A DNA stretch of 64,000 nt from Candidatus Poribacteria bacterium (GTDB lineage Bacteria > Poribacteria > WGA-4E > WGA-3G). Shown here in pieces: positions 1 to 9,251 of this stretch. A program made the translations under genes and the position numbers. The stretch lies in the NCBI GenBank assembly GCA_028818705.1, contig JAPPNJ010000031.1:1-64000 (forward strand), written 5' to 3'. The notes beneath the pieces are model-generated. The model saw only the letters and a program-made list of their open reading frames with translations, had not been told where the DNA came from and made no database searches. Numbering within the stretch: the stretch's first letter is position 1; each line of letters opens with the position of its first letter.

Positions 1-1
1 T

Positions 2-160
2 GTTGTTGAAGCGGACCTCATTCGGGATATGGTTGTCACTGAATTTGGGACATGGTTAGGCGGCGTTCAAATGAACGTTATCCGCCACGATCCTGAAAAG
101 TTGGTCCGCTCTCTGGTTAAAATCTTTGGGAATCACCCAAAATTCCAAGAATCCGTCTAA
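2..160 (+). CDS. C-terminal end of an unrecognised protein (partial)
   Basis: An open frame runs in from the left edge and stops with TAA at 158-160, giving the last 52 residues. The piece begins VVEADLIRDMVVTEFG and ends NHPKFQESV. It has no motif I can assign. It reads like ordinary coding sequence and is followed at once by a convergent small ORF. Its start and function lie outside the window. Confidence 0.6.
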   Translation, partial: VVEADLIRDMVVTEFGTWLGGVQMNVIRHDPEKLVRSLVKIFGNHPKFQESV

Positions 161-180
161 AAGGACTCATAACCTTACGA

Positions 181-372
181 TTAACGTCGTGATTGCTTAG
201 AAAGGGTGGTGCCTTTGGCAGCAATCTGGTAGGCGAATGTATCACAAATCTGGGACAAATTGTCAATGAAAAGTTCCCAGCGCAATTCATCTTGGCGTGC
301 TTTCGCAATCGCGAGGCACAAAGCCGTTTCATATAAAGATGGATGATTCTTACGGATGTCAGTAGATTTCAT
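181..372 (-). CDS. Small hypothetical protein, 63 aa
   Basis: A short reverse-strand ORF starts with ATG at 372 and has a purine-rich GGGG stretch about seven bases upstream on the minus strand, a workable ribosome site. The product is mixed helical in look (Ala-rich middle, one Trp, two Cys) with no signal peptide or known motif. It lies tail to tail with the gene ending at 160, 20 bases apart. I do not recognise the family. The main support is the start site and position, so a spurious ORF remains possible. Confidence 0.4.
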   Translation of the reverse strand: MKSTDIRKNHPSLYETALCLAIAKARQDELRWELFIDNLSQICDTFAYQIAAKGTTLSKQSRR

Positions 373-803
373 AACTTTACCCCTTTCTAAAGAAGTAGAT
401 ATAGATTAGTCTGAAAAATTGAATATAAATACCAATCTAACGTTTAAACGACATTCCGAAAAACAAGGTTACATTTTTTCAAAGATAGAACAAGTTTAAT
501 TCTTTCAGGCACGCCAGCAAAGCATTTTTGGGACCTTGCTATAAGGTTCTTTTTTATTTAATTGTGTGCAAGAACCGTGCCATATCCTTAAATGCCTCCA
601 CAATACGTACTTAGTAAGGAAAACTGTTAGATAGTAGGCATGTCTGCCTGTTTTTTACGCGACCTTGATCTGTTTTTCGCACACTGTTCCAGACGTGAGT
701 TCAGTGTAGAAACGTAAGTTTGGTGTCCGACAGAAATCTCTTTCTATATTAATTAGATACAACTTGAAGACAAAAAGGTTGCATAATTTTCAAAAAAGTG
801 AAA
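373..803. other. Non-coding spacer upstream of glnS
   Basis: AT-rich spacer with no convincing coding frame on either strand and no RNA gene I can recognise. It probably holds the minus-strand promoter of the small ORF ending at 181. A palindromic repeat (804-856) and the glnS promoter (867-895) follow it. Confidence 0.5.
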
Positions 804-856
804 AGTCGGGATTTGGAAATCCCTCCTACAGAAGAACTGGATGCCCCAAATAAAGG
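804..856 (+). repeat. Dispersed hairpin repeat of the CTCCTACA type, copy 1
   Basis: A perfect hairpin, GGGATTT-GG-AAATCCC (808-823), is followed directly by TCCTACAG and then AACTGGATG-CCCC. Related copies with a different stem but the same trailing TCCTACA lie at 50794-50875 and 6633-6677, and an inverted one at 26402-26440. The stem changes while staying paired, and the flank is kept. Confidence 0.6.
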
Positions 857-866
857 ACTGGAAATC

Positions 867-895
867 TTGACTTTATCGTGTTTTGAGGGTATAAT
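867..895 (+). promoter_or_regulatory. Sigma70-type promoter for glnS-gltX
   Basis: TTGACT (867-872), a 17-base spacer and a perfect TATAAT (890-895). The predicted start near 902 leaves a leader of about 100 bases before glnS. Confidence 0.75.
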
Positions 896-999
896 TATAA
901 AAAGGCATTCCAACCTTATCGACACACCATTTCACAAGGGTCGTAGTTTCTGTAATACGCCCAAATAGGATATGTTACATCAGTTATATGGTATAAGAT

Positions 1000-2715
1000 A
1001 TGAAGCATTCAGATCCCCATTTAAAAGAAAATTCTGACAAACCTTCCGACACAAACTTTATCCGTCAAGAGATTGACAAGGACCTCCAGACAAACAGATA
1101 TGACGGTAGAGTCCATACTCGATTTCCTCCAGAACCGAGTGGCTACCTCCATATTGGACATGCTAAAGCTATCTGCATTAGTTTCGGTATCGCTGAGGGT
1201 TATGGTGGACTTTACAATTTGCGGTTTGATGACAGTAATCCTATCACGGAAGAGAGTGAGTACGTAGACGCTATCATACGCGATATCCATTGGCTCGGAT
1301 TTGACTGGAAAGACCGAGAGTATCACGCTTCAGACTATTTTGAGACGCTCTATGAATATGCCGTCAAACTCATAGAAAAGGGCAAGGCTTATGTCTGCGA
1401 TTTAACACCCGACGAAACCCGCGCCTATCGCGGCACCTTAGTTGAACCGGGTAAAAACAGCCCCTATCGCAATCGATCGGTTGAGGAAAACATGGAATTG
1501 TTCCGCCGGATGCGAGATGGTGAATTCCCAGACGGTTCCCGTACGCTTCGCGCAAAGATTGATATGACAAGCCCGAACCTGAATATGCGCGACCCTGTGA
1601 TGTATCGTATTCTTCGGGCAGATCATCACCGACACGGGGACAAGTGGTGTATTTATCCTACTTACGATTTCATCCACGGGCAGTCTGATTCAATTGAAGG
1701 GATAACACACTCGTTGTGTGACGTTCAGTTTGAGGACCATCGTCCGCTCTACGACTGGTTCTTAGAGTCCTTGGAGATTTATCAGCCTCGACAGATTGAA
1801 TTCGCACGACTGAATCTTACTTATACCGTATTAGGAAAGCGGAAACTCAAAGTCCTCGTTGAGAAGGGACACGTCAGCGGATGGGACGATCCGAGGTTGC
1901 CTACACTCTCAGGTATGCGCCGTCGTGGGTATACACCTGAATCTATCCGAGATTTTTGCAACCGTATCGGTGTTTCAAAGGCTGCTAACCTCATTGAGAT
2001 AGGACAACTTGAGTATTCTATTCGCAATGACCTAAATCAACGCGCCCCACGCGTCATGTCGGTTCTCAATCCGGTTAAAGTGATTATTGACAACTATCCG
2101 GAGGGGCAGGTCGAAATGCTTGATGCTGAGAATAATCCCGAAGATGAAAACGCAGGGACACGGGAAATTCCATTCTCGCGAGAGATTTACATTGAGCGTG
2201 AAGATTTTATGGAAGATCCGCCTCGAAAATTCTTCAGATTGGCACCGGGACGAGAAGTACGGCTTAAGCATGCCTATTATATCCAATGTGAATCGGTCGT
2301 TAAAGATGAAAATACCGGTGAAGTCGTTGAAATTCACTGTACTTATGATCCAGAGACGCGAGGGGGCTGGTCCGAAGATGGACGCAGAGTCCGAGGAACA
2401 TTGCATTGGGTATCCGCGGCGCACGCTGTTGATGCTGAGGTGCGTCTTTACGATTCCCTCTTCACAGAACGTGAACCGGAGCAAGCCGCAGGGGATGCTG
2501 ACTGGATGCAATTCCTCAATCCCAATTCCTTGGAAGTTCTACACAACTGCAAAGTTGAGCCGAGTCTTACTGCTGCAGTGCCCGAAAGCCGGTATCAGTT
2601 TCTCCGGATTGGCTATTTTTGTGTAGATCCAGATACAACATCAGAGAAATTGGTATTCAATCGCACAGTACCACTGAGGGATAGCTGGGCGAAGATTCAG
2701 AGAGGACAGAAATGA
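1000..2715 (+). CDS. glnS: Glutaminyl-tRNA synthetase
   Basis: Class I aminoacyl-tRNA synthetase that charges tRNA-Gln in the cytoplasm. The 571-residue protein has the HIGH signature in [14 protein letters not shown] (residues 51-54) and the second ATP loop as LGKRKL (about 278-283, in place of the usual MSKRKL). The stretch GWDDPR, leading to [13 protein letters not shown], is typical of GlnRS. Length fits the bacterial/eukaryal family (about 550). Its stop overlaps the start of gltX in ATGA, so the two are translated together. A direct GlnRS beside a discriminating-type GluRS suggests no need for the amidotransferase route to Gln-tRNA, although gatCAB could still serve Asn-tRNA elsewhere. 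No strong Shine-Dalgarno is visible before the ATG. Confidence 0.97.
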   Translation: MKHSDPHLKENSDKPSDTNFIRQEIDKDLQTNRYDGRVHTRFPPEPSGYLHIGHAKAICISFGIAEGYGGLYNLRFDDSNPITEESEYVDAIIRDIHWLGFDWKDREYHASDYFETLYEYAVKLIEKGKAYVCDLTPDETRAYRGTLVEPGKNSPYRNRSVEENMELFRRMRDGEFPDGSRTLRAKIDMTSPNLNMRDPVMYRILRADHHRHGDKWCIYPTYDFIHGQSDSIEGITHSLCDVQFEDHRPLYDWFLESLEIYQPRQIEFARLNLTYTVLGKRKLKVLVEKGHVSGWDDPRLPTLSGMRRRGYTPESIRDFCNRIGVSKAANLIEIGQLEYSIRNDLNQRAPRVMSVLNPVKVIIDNYPEGQVEMLDAENNPEDENAGTREIPFSREIYIEREDFMEDPPRKFFRLAPGREVRLKHAYYIQCESVVKDENTGEVVEIHCTYDPETRGGWSEDGRRVRGTLHWVSAAHAVDAEVRLYDSLFTEREPEQAAGDADWMQFLNPNSLEVLHNCKVEPSLTAAVPESRYQFLRIGYFCVDPDTTSEKLVFNRTVPLRDSWAKIQRGQK

Positions 2716-4190
2716 ACGACACACCGAGCGGCACAGCAGCCCCTGTGGGGGATCAGATTCGCGTCCGGATGGCACCCTCGCCCACTGGTTACTTACACAT
2801 CGGTGGCGCGCGAACGGCGCTCTTCAACTGGCTATTTGCCAAGCACCACAACGGCAAATTTATCCTCCGAATTGACGATACTGACGTGGCACGCTCCACT
2901 GATGAATCCATGCACGAGATTTATGACGCTTTGAAGTGGTTGGGCATTAATTGGGACGAACACTATGTCCAGTCGGAGCGGAAAGCCGTCTATGACGGTT
3001 ATGTCACACAATTGCTTGAAAGTGGCAACGCATACTACTGCTATTGCACACCTGAAGAGCTGGAGGAGATACGCGCACAAGCTCGCGCCAATAAACAGAC
3101 CCGCTCCTATGATGGAAGGTGTCAACACCTAACATCGGAAGCCGTCCAACGTTTTGTCGCCGAAGGCAGGAAACCGACCGTGCGCATAAAGATGCCTGAT
3201 ACACCTATCCGTGTTGACGACATCGTTCTCGGTTCACGCATTATTGAGCCCACTACCTTAGAGGATGAAGTGATTGTCCGTTCAAACGGGATGCCGAACT
3301 ACAATCTCACCTCAATTATTGACGATGTAGAGACCCAAATAACGCACGTGATTCGGGGAACGGAGCATCTCAACAATACACCGAAGCAAATTGCAATTGC
3401 AAATGCTCTCGGTCTAAAGGTGCCGCAATTTGCACACATTCCACTCGTCCTGGATAGTAGTGGCAGGAAAATGAGCAAACGTCATCACGGCGACCTTGTT
3501 GCTGTTAATCGTTACCGTGAGCAGGGCTATCTGCCTGAGGCGGTGCTGAATTTTGTTGTTCGACTCGGCTGGTCCTACGACGACAAGCAGGAGATTTTCT
3601 CTGTTGATGAACTCATTGAGAAATTCGATATCGCGCGGATTGGCAAAAGTGGCAGCGTTTTTGATATTAAGAAACTGGAGTGGCTCAACTCCCACTATAT
3701 TAACCAATTGGATATAGCAGCACGGACGGACGCAGTGATCCCGTTCTGGCAAGCTGAAAGTCTACTGGATGATGAAAAGGAAAATCGAGACTGGTTAGAA
3801 AATATTGTGGAGGCAGTAGGTGAACGCCTTACAACCCTGCAGGACATTATACCACAGACTCGTTATTTCTTTAACGATGCCTTTGAATACGACCCGAAAG
3901 CGGTCAAGAAATGGTGGGGAAATTCAGAAGAAAAGAGAGGGAAAACGAGCGAGATTCTGACGAATGTCTCACAGATTTTGAAAGAAACGCCTACGTTTGA
4001 CATAGAAACGATTGAAGCGGCAATTTGGAAGTATACAGATGAGAACAACATCAAACGCGTCGCGGCGATGCAGGCGTTGCGGATCGCGCTGACGGGGACA
4101 TCGTTCGGACCGAGTCTCTTTGATATTGTTGTACTGCTCGGCAGAAGCGAAGTTTTGAAACGGATCCCAAAGGCGATAGCGCATCTATAA
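2712..4190 (+). CDS. gltX: Glutamyl-tRNA synthetase
   Basis: Class I synthetase that attaches glutamate to tRNA-Glu. The 492-residue protein has the HIGH-equivalent HIGG (29-32) in [14 protein letters not shown] and KMSKR at 253-257. A zinc-binding set C-x-C at 110/112 and C-x-H at 137/139 is intact, as in the E. coli enzyme. The C-terminal half is the helical anticodon-binding domain. Its ATG overlaps the glnS stop by 4 bases, so expression should be coupled to glnS from the promoter at 867. Next to a separate GlnRS it is expected to be specific for tRNA-Glu. Confidence 0.97.
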   Translation: MNDTPSGTAAPVGDQIRVRMAPSPTGYLHIGGARTALFNWLFAKHHNGKFILRIDDTDVARSTDESMHEIYDALKWLGINWDEHYVQSERKAVYDGYVTQLLESGNAYYCYCTPEELEEIRAQARANKQTRSYDGRCQHLTSEAVQRFVAEGRKPTVRIKMPDTPIRVDDIVLGSRIIEPTTLEDEVIVRSNGMPNYNLTSIIDDVETQITHVIRGTEHLNNTPKQIAIANALGLKVPQFAHIPLVLDSSGRKMSKRHHGDLVAVNRYREQGYLPEAVLNFVVRLGWSYDDKQEIFSVDELIEKFDIARIGKSGSVFDIKKLEWLNSHYINQLDIAARTDAVIPFWQAESLLDDEKENRDWLENIVEAVGERLTTLQDIIPQTRYFFNDAFEYDPKAVKKWWGNSEEKRGKTSEILTNVSQILKETPTFDIETIEAAIWKYTDENNIKRVAAMQALRIALTGTSFGPSLFDIVVLLGRSEVLKRIPKAIAHL

Positions 4191-4229
4191 GGCATTGCGA
4201 CGTGAATAATCCTCTATAAGGGGGCACTC

Positions 4230-5519
4230 ATGGCAGCAAATCTGGCTATATGTGGTGGTAAACGGACTGTTCCTGATGGGCTAATTCAACCGTGGCCACA
4301 AGTTACTCAATCCGAAAAAGACGCGATTGCCGAGGTTATCGCTTCCGAAAAAATTACCGAACAGCAACGGGTTCAATCCGAAGGTCTCGCTAACGAATGG
4401 GCGGAATACATGGGAGTCCAGTATTGCATCCCAGTCAACAGCGGAACCGCTGCGTTACATCTATGTGTCGCAGGGGTCGGCATTGAGCCGGGTGACGAAG
4501 TCATCATTCCCGCCTTCACTTTCTGGGCAACAGCCGCCGCCGTCCTCCACCATAATGCTATCCCCGTTTTTGTCGATATTGATCCAGTCACCTACTGTAT
4601 CGATCCCAACGAGATTGAAGCGAAGATCACTGAGAGAACGCGGGCAGTTGTTCCTGTTCATATTCACGGCATGCCCGCCGATATGGATCCAATTCTGGAA
4701 ATTGCCAAAAAGCACAATCTGAAAGTTATTGAGGATGTCGCACAGGCACACGGCGCACGCTACAAAGGCAAACTTTGTGGATCGTTCGGGGATGCCGCAG
4801 GGTACAGCACACAAGCCTCGAAGACGCTAAGTAGTGGGTGTCAAGGCGGCTTGTTCACAACAAATGATGAACAAATTTACGAACGTGCAGCCTTGTTGCA
4901 ATATTTCGGGGAAATTGTCGTGCCAGGCAGGGAGAGAGAAGAACAGGAGTATAATGCCTACGGACTTGGGTGGATGTATCGCGGCGATATGTTCAGTCAG
5001 GCGTTCATCCGTAGCCAACTCAAACGGCTTGATGCCAACAACGCACTACGCATCGAAAATTGCCAGTATCTCACGATGCATCTAAATGAAATTAAAGGCA
5101 TTGAGACCCCTGTTACCCCAGAAGGGTGTGAACCGGTGTATTACAACTACGTCATCGGTTTCGATCCGACAGCATTAGGGTTAGACATCTCCGCCCGAAC
5201 CATGCGTGAGAAAGTCCAAGCCGCACTGCGCGCCGAGGGTGTCCCAACCGGACAGTGGCAACGGCTCCCCGTGCCATCTCAAGAGATTTTCCAGAACCAG
5301 ATCGGCTATGGCACAGGATGTCCGTGGCGATGCAATAATTCGACGGTTGAATATAAAACAGAAGACTATCCTCGTGCCGTTGAATTCATTGATTCTCACT
5401 GTTATATCTTCGATGTTAATCCGCCCAACGATTTTGAGTTAATGTCTTATTACGTCGAAGCGATCCACAAGGTGATGGATCAACTTGATGCTGTGCTTGA
5501 AGCGCCGGATGTCGCTTAA
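4230..5519 (+). CDS. DegT/DnrJ/EryC1/StrS family PLP aminotransferase
   Basis: Fold-type I PLP enzyme of the sugar aminotransferase family, which usually aminates nucleotide-linked ketosugars. The 429-residue protein shows the phosphate-binding NSGTAALHL (about 70-78), the cofactor aspartate in VIEDVAQAHGA (D169) and the likely Schiff-base lysine K198 in TQASKTLSSG. The glycine-rich run after the lysine is GCQGGLF, where many relatives have GEGG. A strong GGGGG ribosome site precedes the ATG. The gene is 39 bases after gltX and is closed by the hairpin at 5549. No sugar-nucleotide genes are nearby, so the substrate is unknown. Some Poribacteria-type relatives are annotated as AHBA-synthase-like, which I cannot test here. 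Confidence 0.88.
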   Translation: MAANLAICGGKRTVPDGLIQPWPQVTQSEKDAIAEVIASEKITEQQRVQSEGLANEWAEYMGVQYCIPVNSGTAALHLCVAGVGIEPGDEVIIPAFTFWATAAAVLHHNAIPVFVDIDPVTYCIDPNEIEAKITERTRAVVPVHIHGMPADMDPILEIAKKHNLKVIEDVAQAHGARYKGKLCGSFGDAAGYSTQASKTLSSGCQGGLFTTNDEQIYERAALLQYFGEIVVPGREREEQEYNAYGLGWMYRGDMFSQAFIRSQLKRLDANNALRIENCQYLTMHLNEIKGIETPVTPEGCEPVYYNYVIGFDPTALGLDISARTMREKVQAALRAEGVPTGQWQRLPVPSQEIFQNQIGYGTGCPWRCNNSTVEYKTEDYPRAVEFIDSHCYIFDVNPPNDFELMSYYVEAIHKVMDQLDAVLEAPDVA

Positions 5520-5548
5520 TCACGAACGGTAGGCAAGGTTTCCCAAAA

Positions 5549-5583
5549 AAGAAGGGCATCACATTCGCGATGCCCATTCTTCA
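5549..5583. terminator. Bidirectional hairpin terminator
   Basis: AAGAAGGGCATC and GATGCCC-A-TTCTT pair around an 8-base loop, with A-rich sequence on the left and T-rich on the right. It sits between the aminotransferase (plus) and the LamG gene (minus), so it can serve both. Confidence 0.75.
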
Positions 5584-5608
5584 TTTCTTTCGTGGTGAAG
5601 TAGTGTTA

Positions 5609-6436
5609 CTACCAAATCTCTCGCGGGGTAAACGACTTAGGCATTCTAAAATACCTATCTTTCATCGTACCCCATCTCGTAGGTAACTTGCCTTCTGCCT
5701 CGACCGCAGTGGTAACTCCACTCATTGCTTCATTGATTTCACTTTCATCCAGCGCAACGCTCCAGATAGCAACCTCATCAATGCGTCCAATGTAGTGTTC
5801 CCGATCTCCTTCACTGTTGCGTCCAATCGACACAGGAACATCATTATCATCAATCGTACCTGAGGCATCCGCTTCCACTTTTACTTCACCGTCATAGTAA
5901 AGTTTCATCTTGCTCCCATCGTAGGTAGCTGCCAGATGTGTCCACTCCTCCGCCGGTAATTGCGGACTCGGCCCATTGCCACACCGCTTTTCTGTTCCGT
6001 TATCAACAGAGATAATAAAACCGGTCTTTCCATTAGAACCGCCTTGCTCATAGAATCCATAGACCATCCACGGAGCTGTATCGCCTGCCCAAGTCTTCAC
6101 AATGATACGGAACCACTCATCTGTGAACTCGGTCGGATATACCCAACACATTAAAGTGATTTCATCCTTGATATCCAGAGAAGCGGAATCTGACACTTCA
6201 ACCCAGCTGCCTTTTTCGCCGCTCAGTTCGACTGCCTGGCCAATTTTGCCCGCTACCCGTGTTCCTTTGTGGATTGTCCCATCATTTCCATGTTGGGACG
6301 TATCTGTGGCTATTTCACTGTCCCCTTCATCGAAGGAGAGATAAAGTGCTAAATCGTCCTCCCGAACGGTTTCCCCAACGGTTCCGAAAACTACAATTAA
6401 ACAGATGGATAATAGACTTATGGTCAAAAACTTCAT
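5609..6436 (-). CDS. Secreted LamG/concanavalin A-like domain protein
   Basis: The 275-residue protein starts with a clear signal peptide (MKFLTISLLSICLIVVFG). A single LamG-like beta-sandwich follows (about 30-235), with the family's usual landmarks: YLSFDEG near the start, GNDGTIHKG, WVEVSDSASLDI, ITLMCWVYP, WTHLAATYDG, LYYDGE and YIGRIDEVAIWSVAL. Such domains bind carbohydrates or other surface ligands. The C-terminus ends near FTPREIW without an anchor, so it may be secreted or periplasmic. The ribosome site GGGAGG lies before the ATG. It is the sort of protein that is multiplied in [16 protein letters not shown] genomes. The ligand is unknown. Confidence 0.85.
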   Translation of the reverse strand: MKFLTISLLSICLIVVFGTVGETVREDDLALYLSFDEGDSEIATDTSQHGNDGTIHKGTRVAGKIGQAVELSGEKGSWVEVSDSASLDIKDEITLMCWVYPTEFTDEWFRIIVKTWAGDTAPWMVYGFYEQGGSNGKTGFIISVDNGTEKRCGNGPSPQLPAEEWTHLAATYDGSKMKLYYDGEVKVEADASGTIDDNDVPVSIGRNSEGDREHYIGRIDEVAIWSVALDESEINEAMSGVTTAVEAEGKLPTRWGTMKDRYFRMPKSFTPREIW

Positions 6437-6632
6437 CGAAATCTACCTCCCGATGTTATTGTCTTCGATTTTGATACGAACGCTGTAAGACACAGTTCAC
6501 TTTGCTAACATAGCGTTATTTTATAAGAAAATCGAATTAAACGCAATACTATGGTAGATTTTAGTTAGGGTCATTTAGTTTTCGGTTCCGATCTTGGATC
6601 CTGTTCACAGATGTTAACGTTTTTGCACAATA

Positions 6633-6677
6633 TCGCGAGCAGAGGAAACACCCAAGCAAAAACACTCGCTCCTACAG
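6633..6677 (+). repeat. Dispersed hairpin repeat of the CTCCTACA type, copy 3
   Basis: GCGAG (from 6635) and CTCGC pair around a long loop and are followed by TCCTACAG, as in copies at 804 and 50794. A segment about 70 bases upstream (6561-6583), read on the minus strand, gives GAAAACTAAATGACCCTA, which matches the tail of the copy at 50794. The spacer 6437-6806 holds nothing else apart from the terminator at 6748 and presumably the LamG promoter. Confidence 0.45.
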
Positions 6678-6747
6678 CAGAAATGCATTTACATATATGA
6701 AGTAAATATGTAAAACTAAATGTCCCTGAGATTTTAGTCATATAGAA

Positions 6748-6780
6748 AGAGGCTTTAAGTTGCTGTAACCTGAAGCCTCT
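6748..6780 (-). terminator. Terminator of the sulfatase-like gene
   Basis: Read on the minus strand, AGAGGCTT and AAGCCTCT form an 8-bp stem around a 17-base loop and are followed by TTTCTAT. It lies just after the stop of the gene ending at 6807. Confidence 0.7.
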
Positions 6781-6806
6781 ATTTTTAATTTCGATCTTTG
6801 AATTTC

Positions 6807-8255
6807 CTATTCATCCGAATCATCAGGATAGTCGATCGACCATTTGCCACGTCCATCTCCAGAAGGCTCTTCCTTCCAGAGATCAAGGAACTTCTCAGGC
6901 GCGTTATGCTCCGTAAGATGCGACATAAAGAGTTCATGCAGCTCCTTAACGAGTTCCATGTTGTCCGCAGCGATGTTGTTCTCCGCTAAAGGATCTGCCG
7001 GTAAGTCAAAGAGTTCTGGTCTACCGTATTCACCGACGGGTGCATATCCCCAACGTTCCGTGACGAGGAACGGTGTCGTTGCTTGGCGTGGCACACTCTC
7101 GTCTCGAGCAACAATGTGACATCCTGTTACCGCATAGTCCCTATGTTGTGCCTCACCTTGGAGGAGCGCATCTGCGAAGGAACGTCCCTCAAACGGTTTC
7201 GGCGGCTCCAAGCTAACACCAGCCAACTCACAGAGCGTCGGCATAATATCCATCGGTTGCGCGATGAGATCGAGGCGTTGCCCCGACGGGACATCTCCAC
7301 CAGCAATCAAGAACACCTCATGGTTAATCTCTGGATACGTTGGCCAGTAGCGTGAATCTTCGGGGTCGATGTTGGATTTGCCCGTCCTGCCGTGTTCACC
7401 GAGGGACATCCCGTGATCCGACAGCACAACAACGAGCGTATCGTCCCACAACTCCAAATCTTCCACTTTCTGCAGAACCCGTCCGATATGCCTATCGATG
7501 AGTTCGGCTTCACCAGCATAATGTGCCCAAAGGTTGTGCAACTCCGCATCCGTAAACAGCGATGCCAAGCCGTAGTTCGGGTGGAGCATCGGCGGTCCTG
7601 TATAGTCCGGATCGTAGCGTTTAACGAGATATTCCGGTGGATCCCATGGTTCATGTGGATCGAAGAAATCTACCCAGAGGAAGAAGGGACCCGCACGGTG
7701 GTTCTCCTCCAACCATCGAATTGTGGTTTCAGAGGTCCTGCCAGAGAACGTTTCTGATTCATACTGATAGTACCGATTTGTCCAGCGGTGTGTGTTCGGT
7801 AAAGTGTGCCCACGATATGAGGGATGCGGTCGCGTCTTCTCGTTGGGCATAACAATTCGAATTTCATCGTTGTGGTGGAGAAGCGGTTTGTCCCCCTCTT
7901 GCCCACGATGCTGGAAAGCCGCATCGAAACAGTGCTGGAACCGTACGTTAAATAGATGTGGGGTGTCACAGATAAGCTGCGTTGCGTATCCCTGTTCACT
8001 CAGGAGTTCCGCGGTGATACTGCGTCCACTCAGATCAATTGGCTGCCACGGGTAGTGGGGCCACCCGACTGTCCCGGTCATAATGTCTGTCCGATGTGGC
8101 ACCGTCGGGAAACTACTCATATAAAATTTGTCGATAGCGGTTGCACGTTCCGCCTCAAATTTGTCGAGCATTGGCGTGCGAATAGGACGTCTCGCCCGTT
8201 CGCCTAAATTGTCATACCGGAAGGTATCGGTAATAAGTAAAACGATATTTTTCAT
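6807..8255 (-). CDS. Sulfatase-fold hydrolase (alkaline phosphatase superfamily) with Thr at the nucleophile position
   Basis: The 482-residue protein has the sulfatase/alkaline phosphatase superfamily plan: metal-site LLITDTFRYDNLG at the N-terminus (D10), DPHEPW near 199-204, and VVVLSDHGMSLGEHG with D280/H281. The sulfatase signature C/S-x-P-x-R reads T51-V-P-H-R55, followed by TDIMTG. Formylglycine needs Cys or Ser at the first position, so Thr51 cannot be matured in the usual way. Thr is the nucleophile in other superfamily members such as nucleotide pyrophosphatases, so this may be a phosphodiesterase or phosphatase rather than a sulfatase. No signal peptide is seen. It is the last gene of a probable unit with the UbiA and beta-helix genes upstream. 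Confidence 0.85.
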   Translation of the reverse strand: MKNIVLLITDTFRYDNLGERARRPIRTPMLDKFEAERATAIDKFYMSSFPTVPHRTDIMTGTVGWPHYPWQPIDLSGRSITAELLSEQGYATQLICDTPHLFNVRFQHCFDAAFQHRGQEGDKPLLHHNDEIRIVMPNEKTRPHPSYRGHTLPNTHRWTNRYYQYESETFSGRTSETTIRWLEENHRAGPFFLWVDFFDPHEPWDPPEYLVKRYDPDYTGPPMLHPNYGLASLFTDAELHNLWAHYAGEAELIDRHIGRVLQKVEDLELWDDTLVVVLSDHGMSLGEHGRTGKSNIDPEDSRYWPTYPEINHEVFLIAGGDVPSGQRLDLIAQPMDIMPTLCELAGVSLEPPKPFEGRSFADALLQGEAQHRDYAVTGCHIVARDESVPRQATTPFLVTERWGYAPVGEYGRPELFDLPADPLAENNIAADNMELVKELHELFMSHLTEHNAPEKFLDLWKEEPSGDGRGKWSIDYPDDSDE

Positions 8256-8312
8256 GTTTTAATAGTCATCCTCATTACGATTGCCAGTTGCGCAATCATC
8301 AAGTATTGCGCC

Positions 8313-9236
8313 TTAAACCTCTTGGCGCGTTGTTTTTAACAAAAGTAGCGTCACTAACAGCAACGGCACAATGATAGCGGTAGAAACAACGATAGACACC
8401 TGCGCGCCGATCAGGCACGGAAAAAAGAAAATTGACCCTACCATCGAACCTTTCAACGCGAAATAGCCGTTTTTCTCGTTAGGTTGGAGATAAAGCGAAA
8501 TCCGGGTGCCAACCGTTGCAATGATGCCTAAAATTACCCAAACAATATAAGACTTCTGAAGATCCGGTTCCAACCAATACGGCAGGAAAGCAATAGTAAA
8601 TGCGAGAACCGTGGCAACAGCAGAGAGCAGAAGTGCTGGACGGATACCGATCTGGAGAGGCGTCGTTAAAATGCCAAGTTCCTTGTCGCGTGAAATATCT
8701 TTAAAGGTAGTCGTAATATGTGTGCCTAAATCGTAAAGCGTCGTGGCAGCGAAGGCATACCATACCAAACGTGGCACCGTCCCACTCACCGCTAATGCCC
8801 CAAAGACATTCAGCAGTCCAATCCCCAAAGGCAGTGTGAGGCTTCCCAAGATGCCTCTTGCTTTGAAAGTGGCATTGTAGAGGTGTGAAATCGCGACCAA
8901 GCCCATTACCAACAAACCGGATTTGATATTGAGCCAGAAACCGCCAATTACACACAACCCGTAAATAACACTTGCCGGCACAATTGCCTGTTGGGGAGTA
9001 AGTCGTTGGGATGGGAGTGGACGCTCTGGGTTTGTGTGTTTGTCTGTTTCGTGGTGAAAGTAGTCATTTTTTATCATTCCGGCGAAGTAACCACAGAGCG
9101 CGATCAACAACGTTACCACCACACGCCACGTAAAATGACCTTCGCTCGCAATGAGTGCTCCCGGAAGTGTCGCAACAATCGGAATCGCAAAAAGCGGATA
9201 GCGAATGAGTTCGAGATAGGCTTTGAAGCAATTCAT
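8313..9236 (-). CDS. UbiA-family prenyltransferase
   Basis: Integral membrane protein of 307 residues with about eight hydrophobic helices. UbiA enzymes join an isoprenoid diphosphate to an acceptor, with Mg2+ held by two Asp motifs. The first appears as NDYFHHETD (57-65), where the usual middle Asp is His61. It runs into the family's NPERPLPSQ. The second is D170-x-x-x-D174 in FKDISRDKELG. Both are on the expected cytoplasmic loops. The gene begins 15 bases after the beta-helix lipoprotein and 57 bases before the sulfatase-like gene, so the three are probably co-transcribed. The acceptor cannot be told from sequence; quinone, tocopherol-like and glycerophosphate-lipid enzymes all share this fold. 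Confidence 0.88.
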   Translation of the reverse strand: MNCFKAYLELIRYPLFAIPIVATLPGALIASEGHFTWRVVVTLLIALCGYFAGMIKNDYFHHETDKHTNPERPLPSQRLTPQQAIVPASVIYGLCVIGGFWLNIKSGLLVMGLVAISHLYNATFKARGILGSLTLPLGIGLLNVFGALAVSGTVPRLVWYAFAATTLYDLGTHITTTFKDISRDKELGILTTPLQIGIRPALLLSAVATVLAFTIAFLPYWLEPDLQKSYIVWVILGIIATVGTRISLYLQPNEKNGYFALKGSMVGSIFFFPCLIGAQVSIVVSTAIIVPLLLVTLLLLKTTRQEV

Positions 9237-9251
9237 TATGTTGCTTTCCTG

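Noticed and set aside
8313-9236. UbiA gene as part of an ebo-type cluster (EboC)
   Set aside because: Ebo clusters carry EboA, EboB, EboD and EboE; none of these lies beside it, and the hydrolase partner is sulfatase-like.
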